This document shows positions 46,813-55,913 of a stretch of DNA of 64,000 nt, in pieces. This DNA comes from JAADJA01 sp963840975 (GTDB taxonomy: Bacteria; Bacteroidota; Bacteroidia; Bacteroidales; JAADJA01): contig CAWJBC010000021.1 in NCBI GenBank assembly GCA_963840975.1, forward strand, positions 186,001 to 250,000, given 5' to 3'. The position numbers and the translations under genes were made by a program. The first letter of the stretch is position 1; each line of letters starts with the position of its first letter. The notes under the pieces were generated by a model, which was not told where the DNA came from, searched no databases, and saw nothing but the letters and a program-made list of their open reading frames with translations.

Positions 46813-48960
46813 TTAATTAATTACTTTAACGATCTTTTGTATTTGAACCTGATCAGATGCGACTATCCTTACGATGTAAATCCCTTTTTCAATTGCTGAA
46901 ATATCTAACTTTCGGTGCAGTCTGCCTCCTTTGCCATCAAAAGTATCGCGGGCGACCTGTCTTCCTTCAATATCAATTATTGTCAATTCAACAACTTGTG
47001 GTTGGTGAAGGTTTAATTCCATGAATAAAAAATCGTTGGCTGGATTGGGGTAGATTGAAAATTGTGCAGTTGAATACATGTCCATTCCGGTACCAATGCT
47101 GTCCGATCCGTAATGTGCGCTCCATCCGGTTTTGGTAATTGTCCCGTTTGAAGCGAAAGTGATGAACATTTTGCCACTGGCTGAAGTAACAGGTTCCGGC
47201 ATGTTTCCCGGTTCATAAGTTCCTGAATACACAGCCAGCAACTCGTTTGTGCCTGCGTCATAAATCTTTACCATATCCGCCTGCTCCTCCGTATCAAATT
47301 CATCAAAATACAGGGTGACATCAGATGCACCGGGCGGTTGAATATTCCACATGCAGGCAGAACCATTGTGGTAATTAAAATGACCACTTCCATCGTTTAA
47401 TGAATCCTCAGGTAATGTCAACTGCATAAGGCCGACACACCACACAGGAATTACAGAGGAATAACTGATAAACCAGCCGGGAGCAGTTATAGTTTCATCC
47501 GATAGAAAAGTGATTAGGGCTTTATTTCCGGTTGTGGTAATAGTCCCGGGGATTGTTGCTCCTGAAAACTGACCCAGAAGGGGACTCATAGTAGTTTCAC
47601 CATCATAAATAGTTACAATATCATGACCCTCTTCAGTTTCGAATCGGGCAAACTGAAGGATGATTTTTGTGACGGAGTCTTCATTGGTTTGCGGTGAGAT
47701 CAGCCAGGAACATGTTGAATTATTCAGATAATCATGTGTAGAACTGCTTCCATCGTCAATAGTGCCTTTTAATGCAATTAAAGTATCAGAATTGCTGCAA
47801 AATTCAGGATAGCTAAAGTTCAATGTATCAGGATAGCAATTGATCACCAATTCCTGGGCGAGGTTAAAATTATTACCTCCGGGTATCAGGTTATCAAGGT
47901 AAAAGTAACCATCATAAGAGCCGCCCCAGCCCCAGTTAAAATGAAAATAATCCTCTGTTTGGTAACCATCTACTATAAAAGCATGACCATTAATATTTGG
48001 CACCGACCAGCCGGCATAATACATCGGTATTTTGCGGTCGAGATGTGCAACAACTACGCTATCCCAGTCAAGGTTGGTGGAGTCGCGATAGAGGTATTGG
48101 GTTTCGGGTGAATATTTGAAATGGGTTCGCAATGAATAGGCTGCCTTGTGGTTCCACATGCCTGAACCATCAGGGCCGTAATCCATATCAACCGAAACGC
48201 CAAGATGAAAAAGCAATTCAGCTACAGCATTATTTTGACTCTGAACCGAGTTCGTCATTTCGTTCCATAAATATTCTGTTTCTTCAAAACTTGCAGTAAT
48301 GGTGCCATAATCCGGATGCTGATAAGTATATTCACCGGAGCCGGTAACCGGATATCTGAAATAATAGCAAAGTTGTCCCATAGCAGTAGCCACGCACCCT
48401 GTAAGGCAATGTCCGCCGGGTCCGGCTGGATCTGCAGGACACATCTGGTTGTAAAAATTGCCCTGGTTCCACGTGGAGATGAGCATCGGGGCAACATCTT
48501 TTTCGTTTTTAAGTGACATTAATTGGGAAGGTTCTTCAGTTAATAGCCGGTTCCATTCTGAAATAACCTTTGGAAGTGGTGATATGGGGTTATCCATCGC
48601 GAAAACAATTTGATCATAATATTGCTTCACCCAGGCTGTAAATTGTGGTGGGGGAGAAGAACCTGCACAGGATGAAAAAAGTGAATATGCAGGTACGGGT
48701 ATAGTGTTTTTTGAAGCGGATACTATTACATATCCGTGAGGATCAAAATTAAATACATAGTAAACCGGTGAATTTCCGGACATGACTTCCTGGTAGTTCA
48801 GTATCTTTATTTCATCCATCCTTAAGGTTTCATATTGGTTAATCCTTTCGTAATAGAAGTTACGTGCAACTTTTTCGGCATCAGAAACAGGAACTTGCTG
48901 CGAATGTAGAAATGTGGTGACCTGGATTGTCAGAAATACAATAAGAACATTAAGTTTCAT
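46813..48960 (-). CDS. C10 family (streptopain-like) peptidase with CUB-like domains and T9SS tail
   Basis: This 715-aa secreted cysteine protease has a signal peptide (1-20) and a SpeB-type inhibitory propeptide (about 22-130). The catalytic domain (about 155-375) has nucleophile C189 in GHCLTGCVATAMGQ and H326 in INGHAFIVDGY, followed by FHFNWGWGG. Two CUB-like domains follow (about 395-500 and 510-620; ETEEGHDIVTIYDG and DTEEQADMVKIYD), and a type A T9SS sorting domain closes the protein (FSIYPNPANDF). It should digest extracellular protein. It is a paralogue of the gene at 49538-51679; the inverted-repeat element lies between them. Confidence 0.92.
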   Translation of the reverse strand: MKLNVLIVFLTIQVTTFLHSQQVPVSDAEKVARNFYYERINQYETLRMDEIKILNYQEVMSGNSPVYYVFNFDPHGYVIVSASKNTIPVPAYSLFSSCAGSSPPPQFTAWVKQYYDQIVFAMDNPISPLPKVISEWNRLLTEEPSQLMSLKNEKDVAPMLISTWNQGNFYNQMCPADPAGPGGHCLTGCVATAMGQLCYYFRYPVTGSGEYTYQHPDYGTITASFEETEYLWNEMTNSVQSQNNAVAELLFHLGVSVDMDYGPDGSGMWNHKAAYSLRTHFKYSPETQYLYRDSTNLDWDSVVVAHLDRKIPMYYAGWSVPNINGHAFIVDGYQTEDYFHFNWGWGGSYDGYFYLDNLIPGGNNFNLAQELVINCYPDTLNFSYPEFCSNSDTLIALKGTIDDGSSSTHDYLNNSTCSWLISPQTNEDSVTKIILQFARFETEEGHDIVTIYDGETTMSPLLGQFSGATIPGTITTTGNKALITFLSDETITAPGWFISYSSVIPVWCVGLMQLTLPEDSLNDGSGHFNYHNGSACMWNIQPPGASDVTLYFDEFDTEEQADMVKIYDAGTNELLAVYSGTYEPGNMPEPVTSASGKMFITFASNGTITKTGWSAHYGSDSIGTGMDMYSTAQFSIYPNPANDFLFMELNLHQPQVVELTIIDIEGRQVARDTFDGKGGRLHRKLDISAIEKGIYIVRIVASDQVQIQKIVKVIN

Positions 48961-49228
48961 ACCTTAACAATTATTTGGATGATAAAAGTATAAATAATCC
49001 TTTACATAAATTTTGATAAAACCGCTGTAGCCGGATGTGTGATTATTATTTTTAGCCACTTCCAATGGAATGCCTATGGCAAAACCCAGAAAGACTCTCA
49101 CATAGGGATGCCTTTGGCAAAAGTTACACAAAGAAAATTTTGTATGTTCTAAAAAGAATTTATTGATTTTTATTGTCTTGGAGGCTTCGTGGCATTAATA
49201 TTTTAACCCTTGATTCGCATTATTAACT

Positions 49229-49447
49229 GATGTTACGCAAGAACATAAATTTAGGTTATAAAGTGGAGATTCCTCGCTTCGCTCGGAATGACATGGCGTT
49301 GGGTTTTTTGGGGGTGGCTGCTTTGCCACGAGGCCTCGTGGCAAAGCAGCCACCCATATCTATATACAAAACCTGTCGTTCCGAATGAAGCGAAGCGAAA
49401 TGAGGAATCTCAAATTAACTCAAATAAAAATCTGTTTGCGTAACATC
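49229..49447. mobile_element. MITE-like inverted-repeat element, 219 bp, non-coding
   Basis: The outer ends are perfect inverted repeats: GATGTTACGCAA (49229-49240) and TTGCGTAACATC (49436-49447). Inside are second arms at 49266-49292 and 49375-49411 (GAGATTCCTC ... GAGGAATCTC plus a CGCTTCGCT/AGCGAAGCG stretch), and in the centre a 44-bp perfect palindrome (49312-49355). There is no coding capacity. The nesting of three inverted repeats is typical of small non-autonomous or interspersed intergenic elements. No target-site duplication is clear. Confidence 0.6.
49312..49355. repeat. Perfect 44-bp palindrome
   Basis: The 22-nt arm at 49312-49333 is the exact reverse complement of 49334-49355, with no spacer. 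The centre is GAGGCCTC. It sits at the middle of the 219-bp inverted-repeat element. Spacer-free palindromes of this size are prone to deletion, so its retention is notable. Confidence 0.9.
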
Positions 49448-49484
49448 AATTTTTAATATAGCCTTATTGGATACAGATTAAAAC

Positions 49485-49517
49485 AAAAAAGCCTCCTGCA
49501 GCGAACAGAAGGCTTTT
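49485..49517 (-). terminator. Intrinsic terminator of the second C10 peptidase gene
   Basis: AAAAGCCTCCTG (49487-49498) pairs with CAGAAGGCTTTT (49506-49517) with one mismatch over a 7-nt loop. On the minus strand it is followed by a T-rich run, 20 nt past the stop at 49538. Confidence 0.85.
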
Positions 49518-49537
49518 CAACTTATAGGCTGTTGTGT

Positions 49538-51679
49538 CTATTTAACTATTACTTTTTTGTTTACTGTTCCGTCGTTATTGGTTATATTAAGGAAATAAAC
49601 CCCTTTGGCGAAACCAGAAAGATCAATGGTGTTTACATAATATCCTGAAAAATCTTTTGCATTCTCAGTATAAACCACTGTTCCGGTTGCTGAGATCAAC
49701 CTGACTTCAAGGGATTGATTCTCCTCAACGTTGAAACTGATATTGAGTAAATTTTCAGTTGGATTGGGAAAAACCATTAAATGATCAAACCCTGCATCCT
49801 GCTCTTCAACAGAAGTATTGGCAACTTGCCATTCTGCTGTCCAGCCTGGTTTATTTATAACACCATCGGTATTGAACATTATAAATAGTTTTCCGCTTGG
49901 GATGGTTATCGGGGGTGGCATATTTCCGGCAGTATATTCACCTGAATAGGTTGCTAACAACTGGTTATTGCTCCCATCATATATTTTCACAATGTCGGTA
50001 TTGGCTTCGGTATTAAATTCTGTAAAGGAAACCGTAAGCTCAGATGCCCAATCAGGATATACTTTCCACATACAGTTCGACTGGTTTTTGTAATTCCAGC
50101 TTCCACTGCCATCATCAAAAGTACCTGAAGGCTCTGAAAGGTTAGTTAGTCCAGAACACCAGTTCGGCTGATAAGTAAAATATTCAAGCCTGAAACCTTT
50201 GCCGGTGGTTGCATCTCCATCACCATTAAATACGACGAGAACTTTGTTCCCTGTAGAAACAACAGCAGGAGGCATAGTAGCGGGGTTGCCGGAGTAAGTT
50301 CCCAACACCGGGGCTGAGGTGGTTTCACCATCATACAGTGTAATAATATCGTCAGATTCGGTTTCGAGCATTCTAAAACTCAATTGAATTTTTGTAACAG
50401 AGTCACTTGCTGATTGTGGGTCAATTAGCCAACTGCAATTGACACTCGGATCGTAAAACACCTGAGGACCGCTGCCATCTTCTATTGATCCCAATAAGTT
50501 GGTCTCTACAAAATCGGGGGTGCAGCCATAAGGATAGGATGCGTCGGCAGGAAATATTCTCCTGACCATTGCCTGAAAGTAATACCACTCATAACCGGAA
50601 GGAACCGTTATATCATACCAACCATTATCCTGACCGCTCCAACCAAAATTGAAATGGTAGGTTTGGTCGGAATGATAGCCATCCAGAACAAATGCATGAC
50701 CCCCGCCATTGGTCTGGGCATCCCTTCCTGAATAATACACAGGGCGAATCAGATCAAGTTCATCTTCAATATAACCCTGCCAGGTTGACCAGGGGGTGCC
50801 ACTGGTTTTTGAAATATATTGTATGGTATTGTTGTATCCAAAGTAGGTTCTCATAGCTGTCGGAACATCATTACTGTAAGCGCCTGAACCTTCGGGACTA
50901 TAATCCATTTCAACTGCAATACCGGCATGATATCCAATCAATGCAATGGGCAGATTGGTTTTTGAATCGGAATTATCCACCATACCGTTCCAGTCGTATG
51001 TGGTCTCACCAAAATTTGCAGATAAGTTTCCATACGAAGGATGGTAGTAGCTAAAAGAACCTGTTCCCTGGTTCGGATATCTCCAGTAAAGCATTATTTG
51101 CGCCATAGCTGTTGCCACACATCCAACATAAACCCTTCCACCTGGTCCACCGGCGTCGAGGGGGCAATAATAATTATAGGGCCAGTCCTGGTTCCATGTA
51201 CAGGTTAAAAGGGGTTCAATTGATTTACCACCATTTTTCAGGGAAATATTTTGAGGGTTGGTGTAGTTCTCCCATTTTGCCAGGATATCTGTAGTAGCTC
51301 CAATGTTGTTTTGCTTAATGTATTGTATGGCGCCAGCCTTGCTATTGAGCCAGCCTGAAAAATTCTCTGATATTTTTTCAGGGTTGTACTGACTTTCAAA
51401 CGAATAACCAATCACTGGCGTCATGGCATCATCAGCCGAAATAATAATATTTCCAAGGTTTTCAAAATTAAAAATGAAAAGCATGGGTTCACCGTCTTTC
51501 TGAATGGTAAAGAACTCTGAAATTTGAAGTTCATTCAAATTTATCGGCTTCAGGTAAAGGTTTACTTTTTCGTAATAAGCATTAAGTGCAATGTTTCTGG
51601 CTTCCTGCAATTCAACATTGGTTGCAAATACTCCTAAAGTAAAAGCAAAAAGTAACAAACTGAGTACGAAGTGTTTCAT
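49538..51679 (-). CDS. C10 family peptidase with CUB-like domains and T9SS tail, second copy
   Basis: This 713-aa protein is a paralogue of 46813-48960 with the same plan. It has a signal peptide (1-19) and a SpeB-type propeptide (about 20-130). The catalytic domain has C187 (VYVGCVATAMAQ) and H328 (GGGHAFVLDGY). Two CUB-like domains follow (TESDDIITLYDG and TEANTDIVKIYDG), then a type A T9SS tail (LMVFPNPTENLLNISF). It is an extracellular cysteine protease. A well-spaced promoter lies upstream at 51722-51751 and a terminator downstream, so it is a single-gene unit. Confidence 0.92.
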   Translation of the reverse strand: MKHFVLSLLLFAFTLGVFATNVELQEARNIALNAYYEKVNLYLKPINLNELQISEFFTIQKDGEPMLFIFNFENLGNIIISADDAMTPVIGYSFESQYNPEKISENFSGWLNSKAGAIQYIKQNNIGATTDILAKWENYTNPQNISLKNGGKSIEPLLTCTWNQDWPYNYYCPLDAGGPGGRVYVGCVATAMAQIMLYWRYPNQGTGSFSYYHPSYGNLSANFGETTYDWNGMVDNSDSKTNLPIALIGYHAGIAVEMDYSPEGSGAYSNDVPTAMRTYFGYNNTIQYISKTSGTPWSTWQGYIEDELDLIRPVYYSGRDAQTNGGGHAFVLDGYHSDQTYHFNFGWSGQDNGWYDITVPSGYEWYYFQAMVRRIFPADASYPYGCTPDFVETNLLGSIEDGSGPQVFYDPSVNCSWLIDPQSASDSVTKIQLSFRMLETESDDIITLYDGETTSAPVLGTYSGNPATMPPAVVSTGNKVLVVFNGDGDATTGKGFRLEYFTYQPNWCSGLTNLSEPSGTFDDGSGSWNYKNQSNCMWKVYPDWASELTVSFTEFNTEANTDIVKIYDGSNNQLLATYSGEYTAGNMPPPITIPSGKLFIMFNTDGVINKPGWTAEWQVANTSVEEQDAGFDHLMVFPNPTENLLNISFNVEENQSLEVRLISATGTVVYTENAKDFSGYYVNTIDLSGFAKGVYFLNITNNDGTVNKKVIVK

Positions 51680-51721
51680 GATATATAAAATTTATGTTAA
51701 TATTCAACAACTAATAAGGTG

Positions 51722-51751
51722 CAAATTTAAAAAAAGATTTGTGGATTCAAA
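51722..51751 (-). promoter_or_regulatory. Promoter of the second C10 peptidase gene (-33 and -7)
   Basis: On the minus strand TTTG (51748-51751) and TAAATTTG (51722-51729) are separated by 18 nt. This matches the Bacteroidota TTTG / TAnnTTTG promoter in both boxes and in spacing. The start codon follows 42 nt later. It is the best-formed promoter in the window. Confidence 0.65.
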
Positions 51752-51929
51752 CAGTAATTCAACTAAATAGTTAAAAACTACCCTGAAATTTATCCTGTTA
51801 GTTATACAGACAACCAATAGGGTCAAAAAGTTCAGCGCTATTTCGAATTGTTGAAAAAAATGATCAATTTGTAAAGAAGAATTCCCAAATAAAAAATGAA
51901 AAAATCAATATTTTATATTAATAAGTTTT

Positions 51930-51937
51930 TACTTTTG
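51930..51937 (+). promoter_or_regulatory. Putative -7 box (TACTTTTG) for the tRNA
   Basis: TACTTTTG matches TAnnTTTG exactly, about 120 nt before the tRNA. No -33 TTTG is evident. Confidence 0.4.
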
Positions 51938-52057
51938 CAACCCGAAATTGGCGGCAAGGTAACCTTTTGAGACCTGAATTGGTTTTTTACTTTGACAAAT
52001 GAGAGTAAAAGGGGTTGTTTTGAATAATTTGGAAAAGAAATAATTTCCCCAAATAAT

Positions 52058-52131
52058 GGCGAGATAGCTCAGTCGGTTAGAGCGCAGGATTCATAACCCT
52101 GAGGTGGCGGGTTCAATTCCCGCTCTCGCTA
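52058..52131 (+). tRNA. tRNA with CAU anticodon (Met elongator, or Ile2)
   Basis: A cloverleaf can be drawn. The acceptor arm is GGCGAGA/TCTCGCT with a G-U first pair and discriminator A. The D arm starts GCTC. The anticodon loop is TTCATAA with CAT, its stem closed by an A-C mismatch, and the T arm has GGTTCAATTCC. There is no encoded CCA. The first pair and the anticodon stem do not fit an initiator. A CAU anticodon could also belong to tRNA-Ile2 after lysidine modification, which sequence alone does not settle. Confidence 0.92.
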
Positions 52132-52136
52132 CATGA

Positions 52137-52172
52137 CAGAGGTTGGATTTTTATCCAACCTCTGTTTTTTTT
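52137..52172 (+). terminator. Strong intrinsic terminator of the tRNA
   Basis: CAGAGGTTGGAT (52137-52148) pairs perfectly with ATCCAACCTCTG (52153-52164) across a TTTT loop. A run of eight T follows directly. Confidence 0.92.
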
Positions 52173-52254
52173 ATAACACCCCTGTAATTTTATACCATAG
52201 TGAAATTCAAAATAATCTGGCATGAAGGGCGGTTTTGAATTTCCTACTTCGGTA

Positions 52255-52764
52255 TTACTCATTCATGGCAGTAAGGCATTCATTCACTTTTTTACAAACT
52301 ACTTCTTCAATGTTTGCGCAGTGACCTGCATGTTGACAGAATAATGCCATTTTCTGATCGAACAAAATGGTATAAGGTGCTGCCGAAATTCCCATAGCTC
52401 TTTTGAATTCGCCATTTTTATCTACATAAACCTCTAAATCAAGGTCGTGTCCGTAAACAAAAGGTTTGACATGTTGGATGTTGCCGGAGCAATCAATACA
52501 GATAGCTATCATTTTAACACCCTGGTATATGAGGATGTTTTGGTAGGTTTCATATAACTGTAAGAGTTGATCACAACAGTCATTTTCGGTCGTTTTCCAG
52601 AATGTCATGATCATTGGCTTTCCTTCGTTGGAAATAGTCTGGGCTGAGATTTCTTTGCCATCCAACGTGTAAAGTGGTACATTGGGGAGGCTGGTGCCTT
52701 GCGCCATCACCGAAAGGGACAGGGCTAAAAGGCAGGCTAAGTTGATGAAATGTTTTGTTTTCAT
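52255..52764 (-). CDS. Secreted thioredoxin-like protein (TlpA/redoxin fold) with CC instead of CxxC
   Basis: This 169-aa protein has a signal peptide (1-21, ending VMAQG). The fold looks like TlpA/AhpC: a beta strand MIMTFWKTTE where WCxxC would normally sit, and a cis-proline-type loop AAPYTILFD. The expected CxxC is missing. Two adjacent cysteines, C63 and C64 (ENDCCDQL), lie a few residues after the usual place, and more cysteines follow (ICIDC, CQHAGHC). It may still handle thiols or bind metal in the periplasm, but redox activity is unproven. It is a single gene with its own promoter. Confidence 0.7.
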   Translation of the reverse strand: MKTKHFINLACLLALSLSVMAQGTSLPNVPLYTLDGKEISAQTISNEGKPMIMTFWKTTENDCCDQLLQLYETYQNILIYQGVKMIAICIDCSGNIQHVKPFVYGHDLDLEVYVDKNGEFKRAMGISAAPYTILFDQKMALFCQHAGHCANIEEVVCKKVNECLTAMNE

Positions 52765-53092
52765 ATCGTATGGTTTAAATTAGTGGTTCATAATTTTTCA
52801 ATTACTTTACAAAGTTACAACATCAGAATGCCCATTGTCAATGGCAGAAAACTACTGTTTTTTTGAAAACTCCTCCCCAAGAATGATGGGGACGATTTTA
52901 ATGGCTATTACTATACCACGGAAAGATGTTGGGAAAATGGAATGAAAAAAATTAGGAAATATTGATTGTTGAGCCTGAATAATGCTTTGTCTTTTTCCGG
53001 ATTAAAACTAAAGTATTGGTATCCTTCGGATTTGTGAAAATATATCTCAAAAATTAATTTTATCTATTTTCGTAAATTCAAAATAAATGTGA
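52765..53092. other. Divergent intergenic region before the PgpH-type gene
   Basis: No gene is seen. It contains the promoter of the thioredoxin-like gene. A small hairpin (TCCCCA/TGGGGA around 52874-52892) is the only other structure. TATTTTCG near 53065 is a weak variant box for the gene at 53093. Confidence 0.5.
52810..52842 (-). promoter_or_regulatory. Promoter of the thioredoxin-like gene
   Basis: On the minus strand the -7 box is TAACTTTG (52810-52817), an exact match. A TTG (ATTG at 52839-52842) lies 21 nt upstream. The start codon follows 46 nt after the box. Confidence 0.5.
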
Positions 53093-55165
53093 ATGAATAG
53101 AATTCTGTCTTATTTGAGGGATCGCTATGCAGCGCTTTCAAAAATCACCCTGTTTATCCTCAGCATAGTTATTCTTGCGTTTATCCTTCCGAAGGAGGGT
53201 AAGTTTAAATATGAATTCAGTAAAGGAAAACCCTGGATGCATCAAAACCTGATTGCTCCTTTCGACTTTGCTATTTTCAAAACTGCTGACGAACTGGAGG
53301 CTGAAAAAAAACAATTGGCCAAAGACATTCTTCCTTATTTTAAAGTAGATACTGGGGTTATTTTCAGGCAAAAAGAGATTTTAATTACCAACTTTGAACA
53401 AACCTGGAATAAAAGCTATTCGGATTCAAATCAATTTTCCGAAAAAAAACTCAGGAACCGAAATGTGTGTATTTCGATTTTTGATTCAATTATGGAACGT
53501 GGCATCATTGAAAAAAATGAAGTGATTGAGAATAAACCTGCTGATTTTAAGATTTTTTCAATAAAAAAGAATGTTGCCAGGCAAAGAAGCATTGGTGAGT
53601 TTTTTACCATTCAGTCTGCAGATGCATATATTCAGGAGGTTGTTGGCAAATTCATGCCTGTCGAGCACAAGCTGATCATATCGGTTGTGGAATCGTCGTT
53701 GGCTCAGACCCTGAAATTTGATCATGAAACAACTGAAAAAGAAAAGGAATCGCTGTTCAATAAAATTTCGCTCACTCGTGGCATGATCCAAACCGGCGAA
53801 TTGATCATCTCCAAAGGTGAACTGATCACCGGCGACAAGTTACAATTGCTGGAATCGTTAAGGGCGGAGTCTGAATCGAAACTGGGATCTTCGTATCAAT
53901 ATACCGGCATCATTATCGGGCAAGTGATTCTGTTAGCTGTGTCATTATTTTCACTCTTCTTTTTCTTATTGTTTTTCAGGAAAGATGTTTTTAATGAACA
54001 GAAAAAAGTGGTGATGCTACTATTGTTGATTGTCGCTATGGTTGTCGCAACAGTGCTGGTTGTTAAATTCAATCCGGAATACGTTTATATTATTCCAATC
54101 TGTCTGGTACCGATAATTGTGGGGATTTTCAATGATACAAGGCTGGCTTTGTTTTCTCATCTCATCACCATCATTCTTACCGGATTCATTGTCCCTAATA
54201 GTTACGAGTTTGTTTTCCTTCAACTTTTTGCAGGCATAGTCACCATATTAAGCATCGTCAGGTTCGAAAAGCGGTCGCAGTTTTTTCTGACATCATTGCT
54301 GATCTTCATCACTTATTCCATCATTTATATTGGAATGACACTCATAAAGGAAGGGAGCATACAGGGAATGAATTCCTTTTATTTCATACTTTTTGCCGGA
54401 AGCGCTTTCCTTACTTTTTTTTCCTATCCCATCATTTTTGCTTTTGAAAAAATATTCGGACTGATTACGGATGTTACATTGCTTGAACTTTCAAATACAA
54501 ATAATAAACTCCTTCGCGAACTTGCACTTAAGGCGCCGGGTACTTTTCAGCACAGTATGCAAATGGCAAACCTTGCCGAAGAAGCCGTTTATGAGATCGG
54601 GGGAAATCCATTGCTTGTGCGAACCGGTGCCATGTATCACGATATTGGCAAAATAAATGAACCCATGTTTTTTATCGAAAATCAAACCTCCGGGTTGAAC
54701 CCGCATGACGAACTGACCTACGAAGAAAGTGCAGCAATCATCATTGATCACGTAATTTCAGGTGTTGAGAAAGCCAAAAAATACAAGCTGCCCGAACAGA
54801 TCATTGATTTTATCAGAACACATCATGGCACACGAAAGACAGAGTATTTTTATACGCTGGCTAAAAAAGCGAATCCTGACGAGGAAATTGATGCAAGTTT
54901 ATTCACCTATCATGGACCTGTACCATTTTCGAAGGAAACAGCAACACTGATGATGGCGGACGTGGTGGAAGCTGCTTCCCGAACTCTGAAACGACCCGAC
55001 GAAGAAGCCATTCATAACCTTGTGGAAAATACCATCAATAAGCAAATCGAAGCTCACCAGTTCGATAATGCCGACATTACCCTGCGTGATATTAAAAAAA
55101 TCAAAAAGATGTTCAAGAAAAAACTGATGAATATTTACCATTTGAGGATTGAGTACCCGGAATAA
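53093..55165 (+). CDS. 7TM-HD phosphohydrolase, PgpH-like (c-di-AMP phosphodiesterase candidate)
   Basis: This 690-aa membrane protein has one N-terminal helix (about 17-37), a large extracytoplasmic domain of the 7TMR-HDED type (about 38-270), seven hydrophobic helices (about 275-465) and a C-terminal HD domain. HD hallmarks are seen: H of FQHSMQ at about 485, the HD pair in AMYHDIGK at about 516, and THHGT further on. The layout matches PgpH of Listeria, which degrades c-di-AMP. Bacteroidota members are less well tested. No c-di-AMP synthase gene is in the window. It is followed after about 70 nt by a small barrel gene. Confidence 0.9.
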   Translation: MNRILSYLRDRYAALSKITLFILSIVILAFILPKEGKFKYEFSKGKPWMHQNLIAPFDFAIFKTADELEAEKKQLAKDILPYFKVDTGVIFRQKEILITNFEQTWNKSYSDSNQFSEKKLRNRNVCISIFDSIMERGIIEKNEVIENKPADFKIFSIKKNVARQRSIGEFFTIQSADAYIQEVVGKFMPVEHKLIISVVESSLAQTLKFDHETTEKEKESLFNKISLTRGMIQTGELIISKGELITGDKLQLLESLRAESESKLGSSYQYTGIIIGQVILLAVSLFSLFFFLLFFRKDVFNEQKKVVMLLLLIVAMVVATVLVVKFNPEYVYIIPICLVPIIVGIFNDTRLALFSHLITIILTGFIVPNSYEFVFLQLFAGIVTILSIVRFEKRSQFFLTSLLIFITYSIIYIGMTLIKEGSIQGMNSFYFILFAGSAFLTFFSYPIIFAFEKIFGLITDVTLLELSNTNNKLLRELALKAPGTFQHSMQMANLAEEAVYEIGGNPLLVRTGAMYHDIGKINEPMFFIENQTSGLNPHDELTYEESAAIIIDHVISGVEKAKKYKLPEQIIDFIRTHHGTRKTEYFYTLAKKANPDEEIDASLFTYHGPVPFSKETATLMMADVVEAASRTLKRPDEEAIHNLVENTINKQIEAHQFDNADITLRDIKKIKKMFKKKLMNIYHLRIEYPE

Positions 55166-55237
55166 AAATAAACCGTTTCATTTTTACATTTTGAATTTTT
55201 ATTACTTTCGCACCCCTAAATTTTAATTTTAATCATT

Positions 55238-55789
55238 ATGAAAAAGTATTCAGTTTTATTTTTGGTTGTTGCTGTATTAATAGGTTTTTCACAATTAGTA
55301 AAAGCTCAGGGATTCAAAGAAGGTGGAATTGATCTGGATTTGGGTGCTGGATTCACTTCATCTAATGGTTTTATGCCGGTTTATTTTGGTGGCAATTACA
55401 TGATCAAGGATTTTTTAAGTGTGGGAGCAGAAATGCAATTCAGGATTGATTACGATAATTATGGTCCTTACGGAAGTGCTTACGATTATCATCGAAGTGG
55501 TTTTGGTTTTATTACCCGTGCTGATTATCATTTTAATCAACTCTTAAAACTTCCTGAGGAGTTTGATGTTTATGCCGGTATTGATATGGGTATTGCTTTT
55601 TTTGGTGATTATAAAAGCAATGATACCGACTATGATTGGAACGACGGTGATGATTTCTATTTCCTTGCAGGACCTCATGTGGGCGGCCGCTGGATGTTTG
55701 CTGATAAATTCGGTTTGAATGCAGAGTTCGGCGGAAGGAGTGGCGATGGAGCTTATATGAAGGTCGGCGTTACTTTCCTGGTTAAATAA
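55238..55789 (+). CDS. Small outer-membrane beta-barrel protein
   Basis: This 183-aa protein has a signal peptide (1-23, VKAQG) and alternating hydrophobic/polar strands typical of an eight-stranded porin-like or OmpW/OmpA-barrel-type fold: LDLGAGFTS, MPVYFGGNYMI, FLSVGAEMQFRID, and a closing GAYMKVGVTFLVK. The loops are rich in D, Y and G. Its function is unknown; such proteins are common in Bacteroidota. It is preceded by TACTTTCG at about 55203, a one-mismatch variant of the promoter box, and followed by a terminator. Confidence 0.75.
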   Translation: MKKYSVLFLVVAVLIGFSQLVKAQGFKEGGIDLDLGAGFTSSNGFMPVYFGGNYMIKDFLSVGAEMQFRIDYDNYGPYGSAYDYHRSGFGFITRADYHFNQLLKLPEEFDVYAGIDMGIAFFGDYKSNDTDYDWNDGDDFYFLAGPHVGGRWMFADKFGLNAEFGGRSGDGAYMKVGVTFLVK

Positions 55790-55807
55790 ACGATATTTTG
55801 CAACATT

Positions 55808-55844
55808 AAAGGATGAATCATTCATTTGGTTCGTCCTTTTTTTT
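55808..55844 (+). terminator. Intrinsic terminator of the small barrel gene
   Basis: AAAGGATGAA and TTCGTCCTTT form a 10-bp stem with one T-G pair around a loop of about 12 nt, followed by a T run. Confidence 0.85.
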
Positions 55845-55913
55845 GATCATCAAATGATATAGCCGCTGAATATTGTCAAGGCAAAGTATAATACACTCTC
55901 TTGATTTTATCAG

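Larger units (their letters stand above)
48961..49537. other. Intergenic region between two C10 peptidase genes
   Basis: No gene is seen. About 48990-49200 contains two short similar motifs (ATGCCTATGGCAAAA at 49070 and ATGCCTTTGGCAAAA at 49108) that may be part of a worn repeat. The 219-bp inverted-repeat element and the terminator of the 49538 gene occupy the rest. Confidence 0.6.
51680..52057. other. Divergent intergenic region between C10 gene and tRNA
   Basis: No gene is seen. It holds the C10 promoter (51722-51751) and, toward the tRNA, a candidate box at 51930-51937. The rest is AT-rich with no strong structure. Confidence 0.55.

Noticed and set aside
52058..52131. Initiator tRNA-fMet
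   Set aside because: The first acceptor position is a G-U pair and the anticodon stem lacks the three G-C pairs of an initiator.
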